Of a stretch of 64,000 nt of DNA, positions 54,047 to 62,029 are shown piece after piece. The notes below the pieces were generated by a model. That model had not been told where the DNA came from. It made no database searches and was given only the letters and a program-made list of their open reading frames with translations. Made by a program: the position numbers and the translations under genes. Within the stretch, counting starts at the first letter, position 1; the number at the start of each line of letters is the position of its first letter. The stretch comes from Polaribacter sp. NJDZ03 (lineage in GTDB: Bacteria; Bacteroidota; Bacteroidia; Flavobacteriales; Flavobacteriaceae): NCBI RefSeq assembly GCF_019263805.1, contig NZ_CP079195.1:1715001-1779000 (forward strand). The letters are read 5' to 3'.

Positions 54047-54198
54047 ATAAAACCCTGAGCTTTTGCTTGGTTTTTTTTATTTGAAGCCATTTCCTGCTTT
54101 CGCTACTCGCTTTCTTTTCCTTCCTCAAAAAAGAGCTCAAACAAATAGCTTTTCTTGAGCTTGACGAAAGGCTTAATCAGCGCTAAACTTGTTTGCTG
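54047..54198. repeat. Dispersed intergenic repeat, family C, copy 2
   Basis: It starts with AAACCCTGAGCTTTTGCTTGG plus a T-run that can act as terminator for the esterase operon, continues with GCCATTTCCTGCTTTCGCTA and ends AATCAGCGCTAAACTTGTTTG. These segments match copy 1 at 50703-50822; the central hairpin differs. The following 180 bp to the helicase start hold no gene. Confidence 0.62.
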
Positions 54199-54377
54199 GC
54201 TATTCTCACAACTAGATCCTAACAACCTAAAATAAACAGCATTAAAGTGTATCACTATAATGGCGAAAAAGGTAAACAATAGTATTCTTTAAAAATTGGT
54301 TAAATTACATGTTAAATCAAGAATAATTATTTTATTATTTATAATAATGTTTATTTACCTTGCACCAAAAAGTAAAA

Positions 54378-56780
54378 ATGTCAAAAAATCCTGAATTAGA
54401 ACTTGCTCTACAATTTATTGATAAAACAGATAGAAATATTTTTGTTACAGGAAAAGCAGGTACAGGAAAAACTACTTTTTTACATCAAATTAAAAAGGAA
54501 TCTTTAAAAAGAATGGTTATTGTAGCACCAACGGGTGTTGCAGCAATTAACGCAAAAGGAGTAACAATTCATTCTTTTTTTCAAATGCCGTTTGGTCCTA
54601 TTTTACCAGATCAGATTGCAAATACAAACCAGCAACGTAAGTTTTCTAAAACGAAGATTGATATTATAAAATCGTTAGATTTAATAATTATTGATGAAAT
54701 TTCTATGGTTCGTGCCGATTTGTTAGACGGAATAGACCAAGTGATGCGTCGTTATAAAAACCGAAATAAAGTTTTTGGTGGTGCACAGGTTTTAATGATT
54801 GGAGATTTACAACAATTAGCGCCAGTAGTTAGGCCAAATGAATGGAGTTTGTTGCAGCAGCATTACAATACTGTTTACTTTTTTAGTTCTAAAGCGTATC
54901 AAGAAGCAGATGTTGTTTCCATAGAATTGAAACATATTTATCGTCAGAAAAATGAAGATTTCATTACCATTTTAAATGAAATTAGAACCGATACCTTATC
55001 AGAAAAATCTGCTGAAATTTTAAATAGAAATTACGATCCCACCTTCTCTCCTACCAAAGATGATGGTTATATTACCTTAACAACTCATAATAATAGAGCC
55101 AATTTAATTAACAGTTCAGAATTAAATAAACTCAATACCAAAAGTTACTTTTTTAAAGCTGATGTTTCTGGTAAATTCAATGATAATGCTTTTCCGAATG
55201 ATGAAAAGTTAGAATTGAAAATGGGAGCACAAGTAATGTTTATCAAAAATGACTCCTCTCCAGATAAGAGATATTACAACGGAAAAATAGGAATTATAAC
55301 AGATATTTCGCTACAAAATGTAACAGTACAGTGTCCCAATGAAATTGATGAGATTGTTACAGAAAGAGAAACTTGGGACAATGTAAATTATTCCATTAAT
55401 GAAGAAACTAAAGAGATTAAAGAAGACGTAATTGGTTCTTTTTCTCAAATTCCCTTGCGATTGGCTTGGGCAATTACCATTCATAAAAGTCAGGGTTTAA
55501 CCTTTGAAAAAGCCATTATAGATGCAGAAGCTTCTTTTGCCCACGGACAAACGTATGTTGCCTTAAGTAGATGTACTTCTTTAGAAGGTTTGGTTTTAAA
55601 AACACCAATTACCAGCAGTGCAATTATTAATGACAGAACCGTTAGTGTTTTTAATGAAAGTGTAGAAGAAAATCACCCAGATGAACGTGTTTTAAACGAA
55701 TCTGAAAGACATTTTCAACTGAATTTAATTTCTGAGTTATTCGATTATCAACCATTTTTATACCCAATATCTAGATTAATTGATATTTTTTATAAAAATC
55801 ATACAAGTATAAAAGGAGATGTTATAGATCATTTACAAACTATAAAAGATGATGGTGTTGTAGCTTTAATGAAAGTTTCTAACGGATTTAAAAATCAGTT
55901 AGCACAAATTTGTGAAGACAATATCTTACCAGAAAATAGTTCTCAAATTCAAGAACGTTTTACAAAAGCAGTAGATTATTTTGTAACACAAACAAAAGGT
56001 AATATTCTAAAACCTTTAAATGCCATTCAATTTTCTACAGACAATAAAACAGTAAAAAGTGATTTTACCAAACAGTTTGACAGCTTACAAGAAAAGCTAT
56101 TAGAAAAACTGTTTGCGCTTCAAAAAATAAACAATGGTTTTAAAGTAAGAGACTATTTAAAAGTAAGAGCAAATGCTGTTTTACAAAAATCATCACCGGT
56201 TAAAAAGAAAACAGTAGCCTCTAAACGCGACCCAATTTTAGCGTTAAAACTACGCCAGCTAAGAGATGATATTTCTAAAGATTTAGGAATTCCGCATTTT
56301 CAAATATTTACACAAGAAGCTTTATACGCCATGTGTGATGACTTACCTAGAACAGAAAAAGCATTGTTAAGCACTGTTGGAATGGGGAAAACTCGCGTAA
56401 CCAAATATGGTGAGCAAATTTTAGAAGTCATTGAAGATTATTGTAAAAAAAACGGAATCAATAAATTAAACGAGCAAAAGAAAGAAGATAAAAAACCTAC
56501 CAAACAAATTACTTTTGAGTTGTTTAAATCTGGGCTTTCAATTAAAGAAATCGTTAAAGAAAGAAGCTTAACTACCGGAACTATAGAAAGTCATTTAGCG
56601 AGTTATATTCCTTCTGGAGATGTTGATATTTTAGAATTAATAGACACTAAAAAGTATAAGCAAATAGTAAATGCTATAGAAGATACAGAATTTAAAAGCT
56701 TAACAGACCTAAAAGAAAAAGTAGATAAATCATTCACTTTTATGGAGTTAAGAATGGTTTTAATGTCAATGGAAAATTAA
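54378..56780 (+). CDS. Pif1/RecD-like helicase with C-terminal HRDC and helix-turn-helix domains
   Basis: An 800-residue SF1 helicase. I start at ATG 54378 (SKNPELELALQFI); a TTG 18 bp earlier is less likely. Walker A is VTGKAGTGKTTFLHQI near residues 25-40, Walker B LIIIDEISMVRADL near 105, the late motif AWAITIHKSQGLTFEKAIID near 362 and VALSRCTSLEGL near 395. An HRDC domain (LRDDISKDLGIPHFQIF to TRVTKYG) spans about 632-700 and an HTH_40-type domain (FELFKSGLSIKEIVKERSL) follows near 718. Together they join a Pif1-type motor to a RecQ-like tail, probably for replication-fork or D-loop DNA. Confidence 0.9.
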   Translation: MSKNPELELALQFIDKTDRNIFVTGKAGTGKTTFLHQIKKESLKRMVIVAPTGVAAINAKGVTIHSFFQMPFGPILPDQIANTNQQRKFSKTKIDIIKSLDLIIIDEISMVRADLLDGIDQVMRRYKNRNKVFGGAQVLMIGDLQQLAPVVRPNEWSLLQQHYNTVYFFSSKAYQEADVVSIELKHIYRQKNEDFITILNEIRTDTLSEKSAEILNRNYDPTFSPTKDDGYITLTTHNNRANLINSSELNKLNTKSYFFKADVSGKFNDNAFPNDEKLELKMGAQVMFIKNDSSPDKRYYNGKIGIITDISLQNVTVQCPNEIDEIVTERETWDNVNYSINEETKEIKEDVIGSFSQIPLRLAWAITIHKSQGLTFEKAIIDAEASFAHGQTYVALSRCTSLEGLVLKTPITSSAIINDRTVSVFNESVEENHPDERVLNESERHFQLNLISELFDYQPFLYPISRLIDIFYKNHTSIKGDVIDHLQTIKDDGVVALMKVSNGFKNQLAQICEDNILPENSSQIQERFTKAVDYFVTQTKGNILKPLNAIQFSTDNKTVKSDFTKQFDSLQEKLLEKLFALQKINNGFKVRDYLKVRANAVLQKSSPVKKKTVASKRDPILALKLRQLRDDISKDLGIPHFQIFTQEALYAMCDDLPRTEKALLSTVGMGKTRVTKYGEQILEVIEDYCKKNGINKLNEQKKEDKKPTKQITFELFKSGLSIKEIVKERSLTTGTIESHLASYIPSGDVDILELIDTKKYKQIVNAIEDTEFKSLTDLKEKVDKSFTFMELRMVLMSMEN

Positions 56781-56881
56781 TTTTAATTATTTTAAAATAA
56801 AGTGTAAGTTTTAATAAAAAGGATCGTCTTAATGATTATGGTAAGATACTTTCTTATCATTTTCTTTTTCATAGCAATTTT

Positions 56882-56912
56882 CCCACTTCTAATTTAGGAG
56901 TGGGTTTTTTAT
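56882..56912 (+). terminator. Terminator after the helicase gene
   Basis: CCCACTTC and GGAGTGGG pair around TAATTTA, followed by TTTTTT, about 100 bp after the stop codon. Confidence 0.82.
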
Positions 56913-56938
56913 TGAAATAAATATTTAGAAATTTAGAA

Positions 56939-57573
56939 TGTCATTCTGAAATGAGGCTTTTTGCCGATTGAGGAATCTAAATAATAATTGTAGAAATTCT
57001 AGATTCCTCATCGTTCCTGCGTCTCTCTGTCGGAATGACATTGGAACTACAAAATAACCTTAAAACTCAAAATGTCATTCCGAAATGAGGCCTTTTGGCG
57101 ATTGAGGAATCTAAATTATAAATACGAAAATTCTAGATTCCTCATCGTTCCTGCGTCTCTCTGTCGGAATGACATTGGAACTACAAAATAACCTTAAAAC
57201 TCAAAATGTCATTCCGAAATGAGGCCTTTTGGCGATTGAGGAATCTAAATTATAAATACGAAAATTCTAGATTCCTCGTCGCTCCTAAGTCTCTCTGTCG
57301 GAATGACAATTGGAACGATAAATTAAACTTAAAAACTAAACATGTCATTCCGAAATGAGTATTTCACGATTGAGGAATCTAAAACTATAATTATAAAAAC
57401 CCAGATTCCTCGTCGCTCCTAAGTCTCTATCGGAATGACAATTGGAACGATAAATTAAACTTAAAAACTAAACATGTCATTCCGAAATGAGTATTTCACG
57501 ATTGAGGAATCTAAATACAATTGCAGAACCTTTAGATTCCTCGTCGTTCCTGCGTCTCTCTGTCGGAATGACA
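56939..57573. repeat. Palindromic tandem array, copies 1-5
   Basis: Five copies lie at 56939-57040, 57073-57174, 57207-57308, 57343-57440 and 57475-57573, with start-to-start steps of 134, 134, 136 and 132 bp. Each begins TGTCATTCCGA and ends with its reverse complement TCGGAATGACA. Inside, GAGGAATCTA and TAGATTCCTC form a second stem in most copies. The 32-36 bp between copies are also similar (TTGGAACTACAAAATAACC or TTGGAACGATAAATTAAAC), so they are not CRISPR spacers. Confidence 0.95.
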
Positions 57574-57577
57574 TTCA

Positions 57578-57877
57578 TTATAAAACATCATTATTTAAAA
57601 AATCCCAATTCGGATTAAAATCTGAGATAATTTTATCTTTCTTTTCTCTCCTTAAACCTTTTAACTGTTTCTCACGTAAAATAGCCAAGTTGATATCCTC
57701 AAAAGTTTCATAATACAGTAAATAATAACAATTGTATTTTCCTGCAAATGATTTCTTTGCATTCTGACTATCAAAATAATGTTGAGAAATTCTTTTTTGA
57801 ATGTTGTTTGTAACTCCTATATATAAAACTGTTTTCTTTTCGTTTGTAATTATATAAATAAAGTATTGTTTAAACAT
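57578..57877 (-). CDS. GIY-YIG nuclease family protein, copy 1
   Basis: A 99-residue single-domain nuclease. The GIY part is FIYIITNEKK (residues 6-15) and the YIG part LYIGVTNNIQKRISQH near 18-33 with the conserved arginine. The family also needs YYET and the glutamate in REKQLKGLRREKK near 68-80, and NPNWDFL near 89; all are present. The stop codon is 4 bp from repeat copy 5 and the gene takes the place of an inter-repeat spacer. The protein differs from copy 2 only by Lys versus Glu in KKDKII/KKDEII. A role in moving or cutting the flanking palindromes is a hypothesis. Confidence 0.9.
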   Translation of the reverse strand: MFKQYFIYIITNEKKTVLYIGVTNNIQKRISQHYFDSQNAKKSFAGKYNCYYLLYYETFEDINLAILREKQLKGLRREKKDKIISDFNPNWDFLNNDVL

Positions 57878-57912
57878 TCTTAAATATAACCAAATATATT
57901 AAAAACTCAAAA

Positions 57913-58014
57913 TGTCATTCCGAAATGAGGCCTTTTGCCGATTGAGGAATCTAAATTACAATTACGAAAATTCAAGATTCCTCGTCGTTCCTGCGTCTAT
58001 CTGTCGGAATGACA
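57913..58014. repeat. Palindromic tandem array, copy 6, between the two GIY-YIG genes
   Basis: A 102-bp copy with intact outer stem TGTCATTCCGA/TCGGAATGACA. The inner right arm reads AAGATTCCTC instead of TAGATTCCTC. It separates the two nuclease genes and is followed by the same ATTCATTATAAAACATC junction as copy 5. Confidence 0.93.
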
Positions 58015-58018
58015 TTCA

Positions 58019-58318
58019 TTATAAAACATCATTATTTAAAAAATCCCAATTCGGATTAAAATCTGAGATAATTTCATCTTTCTTTTCTCTTCTTAAACCT
58101 TTTAACTGTTTCTCACGTAAAATAGCCAAGTTGATATCCTCAAAAGTTTCATAATACAGTAAATAATAACAATTGTATTTTCCTGCAAATGATTTCTTTG
58201 CATTCTGACTATCAAAATAATGTTGGGAAATTCTTTTTTGAATATTGTTTGTAACTCCTATATATAAAACTGTTTTCTTTTCGTTTGTAATTATATAAAT
58301 AAAGTATTGTTTAAACAT
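58019..58318 (-). CDS. GIY-YIG nuclease family protein, copy 2
   Basis: A 99-residue protein with the same motifs as copy 1: FIYIIT, LYIGVTNNIQKR, REKQLKGLRREKK and NPNWDFL. At the DNA level I count only about five differences over the 300 bp, and one changes an amino acid. The duplication unit is one repeat plus one gene, about 440 bp (57475-57912 and 57913-58353). The gene ends 4 bp from repeat copy 6 and starts 35 bp from repeat copy 7. Confidence 0.9.
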   Translation of the reverse strand: MFKQYFIYIITNEKKTVLYIGVTNNIQKRISQHYFDSQNAKKSFAGKYNCYYLLYYETFEDINLAILREKQLKGLRREKKDEIISDFNPNWDFLNNDVL

Positions 58319-58353
58319 TCTTAAATATAATCAATTATATTAAAAACTCAGAA

Positions 58354-58726
58354 TGTCATTCCGAAATGAGGCCTTTTGCCGATTGAGGAATCTAAATTAT
58401 AATTACGAAACCTCTAGATTCCACGTCGTTCCTACGTCTCTCTGTCGGAATGACATTTGTAACGATAAATTAAACTTAAAAACTCAAAATGTCATTCCGA
58501 AATGAGGCCTTTTGCCGATTGAGGAATCTAAATTACAATTACGAAAATTCTAGATTCCTCGTCGCTCCTGCGTCTTTCTATCCGAATGACAATTGTAACG
58601 ATAAATTAAACTTAAAACTCAACATGTCATTCTGAAATAAGGCCTTTTTGCCGATTGAGGAATCTAAATTATAAATACGAAAATTCTAGATTCCTCGTCG
58701 TTCCTGCGTCTCTCTGTCGGAATGAC
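58354..58726. repeat. Palindromic tandem array, copies 7-9
   Basis: Copies at 58354-58455, 58490-58591 and 58625-58726, steps 136 and 135 bp, each 102 bp. Copy 8 has TCCGAATGACA as its right arm and copy 9 TGTCATTCTGA as its left arm, so each has lost one pair. The last copy ends 9 bp from the recJ stop codon. Confidence 0.93.
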
Positions 58727-58735
58727 AATTGCTAT

Positions 58736-60421
58736 CTATCTTAAATCTTTCAATAATAATTGTATCGATTTATTCCCATTCCAATCATTTTCATCTAAGC
58801 CATATACGATATCAAAATCGTTTTGCACAAACTCCATTTTATCACCTAAACCAAAACCAATGGAATTAAAAGTTCTTTTATTATCCCCCTGAAAAACATT
58901 TAGTTTTAAATGCGTTTTATCTGCACCAACTTGTTTTCCGTAACCATTATCTCTTACACAACTTGTTTTAAAAGTCGGTCGCATATTCATAGGACCAAAC
59001 GGTGCCATTTGCTGAATAATTCTAAAAAACTTAGGTGTAATTTCTAACAAATCTATTTCTGCATCTATAGAAATCTCAGGAGTTAACAACTCTTTATCAA
59101 TTGTAGCTTTTACAACTTCTTCAAATTTATTTTTGAAGTTCTCGTAGTTTTCAGGTGCTAAAGTTAAACCTGCGGCATATTTATGTCCGCCAAATTGTTC
59201 TATAAACTCTTCACAAGCATGCAATGCATTATAAACATCAAAACCTTTTACAGAGCGTGCAGAAGCCGCTAATTTATCGCCACTTTTGGTAAAAACTAAG
59301 GTAGGTCTATAATATTTTTCAATTAAACGAGAAGCAACAATACCAATAACTCCTTTATGCCAATCTTGTTGAAAAACCACAGAAGTAAAACGATCTTCCT
59401 CTTCATTGTCAATAATCTGAATTAAAGCTTGGTCTGTAATTTTCTTATCTAAATCTTTTCTATCTGCATTAAAAATTTCTATGGCAGCAGCAAACTCCAC
59501 CGCCGAGTCAAAATCCATTTCTGTTAATAATTCTACCGCATAATTACCATGCTTCATTCTACCAGCTGCATTTATTCTTGGTGCAATGGTAAAAACAACA
59601 TCGGTAATTGTTAATTCAGACTTTTTAGTTTGATGAATAATTGCCTTAATTCCGTTTCTTGGACTTTGGTTAATTACTTGTAAACCATGATACGCCAAAA
59701 CTCTATTTTCGCCATTCATAGGTACAATATCTGCAGCAATTGCTGTAGCAACCAAATCTAAATACGGAACAAAATCTTCTATCGTTTGACCTCTAGAGCT
59801 TCCCAGAGCTTGAATTAACTTAAACCCAACTCCACAACCACAAAGCTCATCAAACGGATAAAAACAATCTTCTCTTTTTGCATTTAGAACGGCAACTGCC
59901 TTCGGTATTTCATCTCCCGGTTTATGGTGATCGCAAATAATAAAATCGACATTTTTCTCTGTAGCATACGCAACCTTGTCAATAGCTTTTATTCCGCAAT
60001 CTAAGGCAATAATTAAAGAGAAATCATTGTCATGCGCAAAATCTATTCCCATATAAGAAACGCCATAACCTTCTGCATACCTATCTGGAATATAAGTTGC
60101 AATATTTGGATAAATCGTTTTTAAATAAGACGCAACCAAAGAAACAGCTGTTGTTCCATCTACATCATAATCACCAAAAACAAGAATATTTTCATTGTTA
60201 GCAATTGCCGTTTCAATTCTAGCAACTGCCAAATCCATATCTTTCATTAAAAAAGGATCGTGAATTTCATCTAAACTAGGGCGAAAATAATTTTTAGCTT
60301 CCTCAAATGTTTCGATACCTCTTTGACAAAGAATTGCTGCTATGGTTTTATCTACCTGAAGCTCTTTTGCTAATTTTTCTATTTTTTCCCTATCTGCTTT
60401 TGGTTTTAACGTCCATCTCAT
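58736..60421 (-). CDS. recJ: Single-stranded-DNA-specific exonuclease RecJ
   Basis: A 561-residue 5'-3' ssDNA exonuclease used in recombination and mismatch repair. DHH-family motifs are complete: NILVFGDYDVDGTTAVSL near residues 78-95, IALDCGIKA near 139, IICDHHKPGD near 160-169 and the GRMKHGNYAVELL segment near 291. The DHHA1 domain has the nucleic-acid-binding EQFGGHKYAAGLTL near 412. Length is normal for this phylum. It ends at the palindromic array, convergent with the helicase gene. The OsmC-like gene is 14 bp upstream. Confidence 0.95.
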   Translation of the reverse strand: MRWTLKPKADREKIEKLAKELQVDKTIAAILCQRGIETFEEAKNYFRPSLDEIHDPFLMKDMDLAVARIETAIANNENILVFGDYDVDGTTAVSLVASYLKTIYPNIATYIPDRYAEGYGVSYMGIDFAHDNDFSLIIALDCGIKAIDKVAYATEKNVDFIICDHHKPGDEIPKAVAVLNAKREDCFYPFDELCGCGVGFKLIQALGSSRGQTIEDFVPYLDLVATAIAADIVPMNGENRVLAYHGLQVINQSPRNGIKAIIHQTKKSELTITDVVFTIAPRINAAGRMKHGNYAVELLTEMDFDSAVEFAAAIEIFNADRKDLDKKITDQALIQIIDNEEEDRFTSVVFQQDWHKGVIGIVASRLIEKYYRPTLVFTKSGDKLAASARSVKGFDVYNALHACEEFIEQFGGHKYAAGLTLAPENYENFKNKFEEVVKATIDKELLTPEISIDAEIDLLEITPKFFRIIQQMAPFGPMNMRPTFKTSCVRDNGYGKQVGADKTHLKLNVFQGDNKRTFNSIGFGLGDKMEFVQNDFDIVYGLDENDWNGNKSIQLLLKDLR

Positions 60422-60435
60422 AGCTGGTTTATCAC

Positions 60436-60867
60436 TTAATTTTCAATTTTATGTAAATGAATTTCAATTTCTACCTCAGCAAATTGACGAAACATTTCCA
60501 TAACACCACAGTATTTTGTTACCGATAAATTTACAGCTTTCTGAATTTTTTCTGGCTTTAAGTCTGTATCAGTAAAATGATAATCTACTTTTACTTTCTT
60601 ATAAAATTTTGGGTGTTCTTCTGTTAATTCTGCAGTAATATCAATTTTAAAATCGGCAACCTCAGCACGCATTTTTGCTAACAAAGACACTACATCTAAA
60701 CCAGAACAACCAGCTAATGATGCTAACATTAAAGCTTTTGGTCTATACCCTTTTCCTTCTCCTCCACTTTCTTCTCCTGCATCCATCGTTAAATTTAATC
60801 CACTCGGATTATCAGATTCGAATTGCATGTTTTCTTTCCAGGTAGTTTTTACAATATTTGTAGCCAT
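60436..60867 (-). CDS. OsmC/Ohr-family protein
   Basis: A 143-residue protein. The two conserved thiol positions are in ASLAGCSGLDVVSLL near residue 54 and in TKYCGVMEMFRQFAEVEIEI near 120, and an N-terminal beta segment with GYRPKALML leads into the long central helix. OsmC-family proteins reduce organic hydroperoxides through this cysteine pair. It precedes recJ by 14 bp, probably one transcript. Confidence 0.9.
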   Translation of the reverse strand: MATNIVKTTWKENMQFESDNPSGLNLTMDAGEESGGEGKGYRPKALMLASLAGCSGLDVVSLLAKMRAEVADFKIDITAELTEEHPKFYKKVKVDYHFTDTDLKPEKIQKAVNLSVTKYCGVMEMFRQFAEVEIEIHLHKIEN

Positions 60868-60929
60868 ATTAGATTGTATTATTATCGTTTTTTTATAAAT
60901 TGAAATAGTAAATTGTGCTTGTTCTTACA

Positions 60930-60958
60930 AAAATAAGAAAACCCTTATAAGTTAAGGG
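60930..60958 (-). terminator. Terminator of the epimerase/oxoamine-synthase operon
   Basis: CCCTTA and TAAGGG form a stem around TAAGT, followed on the minus strand by TTTTCTTATTTTTG. It lies 44 bp after the stop of 61002-62027. Confidence 0.65.
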
Positions 60959-61001
60959 ATAAATTGAATAAATCTATTGAACGTAAAATACAAGACTTCA
61001 T

Positions 61002-62027
61002 TTAATTAAAAATGAAACTTTTACATAAAAAATCTAACTGTTCTTTAGTATGATTTGCATTGAGAACTATTCTATTAAATTTCTTACTACTTGTAGCATA
61101 ATAAAAAGAAGTAATTAAAATATTTTTATCCCATAAAATTTGTGCTATTTTTTCATCAGAATGAAAGAAAACAGGATACGTTTTATCAATAGTAATGGCT
61201 GTATTATTTTTTAATTGATCAAACATATACTCCATATTACTTTTCAGCTTTACTAATTGCCTTTTATAAATTTCTTGAGCATTTATAAAAACCTCTAAAA
61301 AAGCAGGACTCATACCAGCAGCCCCAATAAAAAGATTGTCTTTTTTAATAAGATTGATAAAACTTAAATCTCCAGCAATTACACCGCCATTAATACCAAA
61401 AGCCTTCCCTAAAGAAGAAGTAATAATCACTTTTATATTTTTACTCTTTGGCACTAAATTAGAAATTCCGTTTCCGTTTTCTCCTAAAACTCCTAAACTG
61501 TGCGATTCATCTATAACCAAATAAATAGTATTAGAACTGTCAATTTCATTTAAAAAATCAAAAGAAAACGGCGTTGTTTCAAATGCTGCAATTCCATCTA
61601 AAACAATACTTATTTTTTTGTTTTTAATTGATTTTAAAGAAGGATGTAATTCTAAGTTATTAAAAATAGGTAACGAATTTTCCGGTAAAATTGCCGGATG
61701 CGTTTTAGGCATAAAATAAAAAACATCTACAAACGTGTCTATTTTTTTTATAGCAAATTGTCCAGCTAAAGTTCCTGAAGAAACAGTTACAGCTGTTTCT
61801 GTTTGTAAAAAATTAGCCAAATAAGTTTCACCTTTTTCATAAACAGCTAATTTTATATTTGCTCCTCTAGAACTTCCGTATGAAACTCCCCATTTCTGAA
61901 TTGCTTTAAAAACTAATTCCTGAAATTCGGGTAAAGTAGCAACTCCTAAATAAGAAGTTCCACTAAAATACAAGTATTCTTTTTCGTTTAAAGAAGCTGT
62001 TGTAGTTGGTGCTTTTTCTAATTGCAT
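61002..62027 (-). CDS. Alpha-oxoamine-synthase-like PLP enzyme (BioF/KBL fold type I)
   Basis: A 341-residue protein, clearly shorter than BioF or KBL (about 385-400). It keeps KEYLYFSGTSYLG near residues 16-28, GVSYGSSRGANIKL near 46-59, VSSGTLAGQFA near 82, the D-x-x-H pair in VIDESHSLGVLGENGNGI near 170-187, and the PLP lysine in TSSLGKAFGINGGVIAGD near 203-220. Lys and both nitrogen-contact residues are present, so it should bind PLP. The neighbouring dipeptide epimerase (2-bp gap) suggests amino-acid or muropeptide metabolism. The reaction is unknown. Confidence 0.82.
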   Translation of the reverse strand: MQLEKAPTTTASLNEKEYLYFSGTSYLGVATLPEFQELVFKAIQKWGVSYGSSRGANIKLAVYEKGETYLANFLQTETAVTVSSGTLAGQFAIKKIDTFVDVFYFMPKTHPAILPENSLPIFNNLELHPSLKSIKNKKISIVLDGIAAFETTPFSFDFLNEIDSSNTIYLVIDESHSLGVLGENGNGISNLVPKSKNIKVIITSSLGKAFGINGGVIAGDLSFINLIKKDNLFIGAAGMSPAFLEVFINAQEIYKRQLVKLKSNMEYMFDQLKNNTAITIDKTYPVFFHSDEKIAQILWDKNILITSFYYATSSKKFNRIVLNANHTKEQLDFLCKSFIFN

Positions 62028-62029
62028 AT

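Noticed and set aside
57474..58154. Plus-strand frames of 79-80 codons over the repeats and GIY-YIG genes
   Set aside because: They are antisense shadows of the GIY-YIG genes joined to repeat sequence, and both start inside the palindrome.
56939..58726. CRISPR array
   Set aside because: Repeats are about 100 bp and palindromic, the inter-repeat stretches are alike rather than unique, and no cas genes are present.
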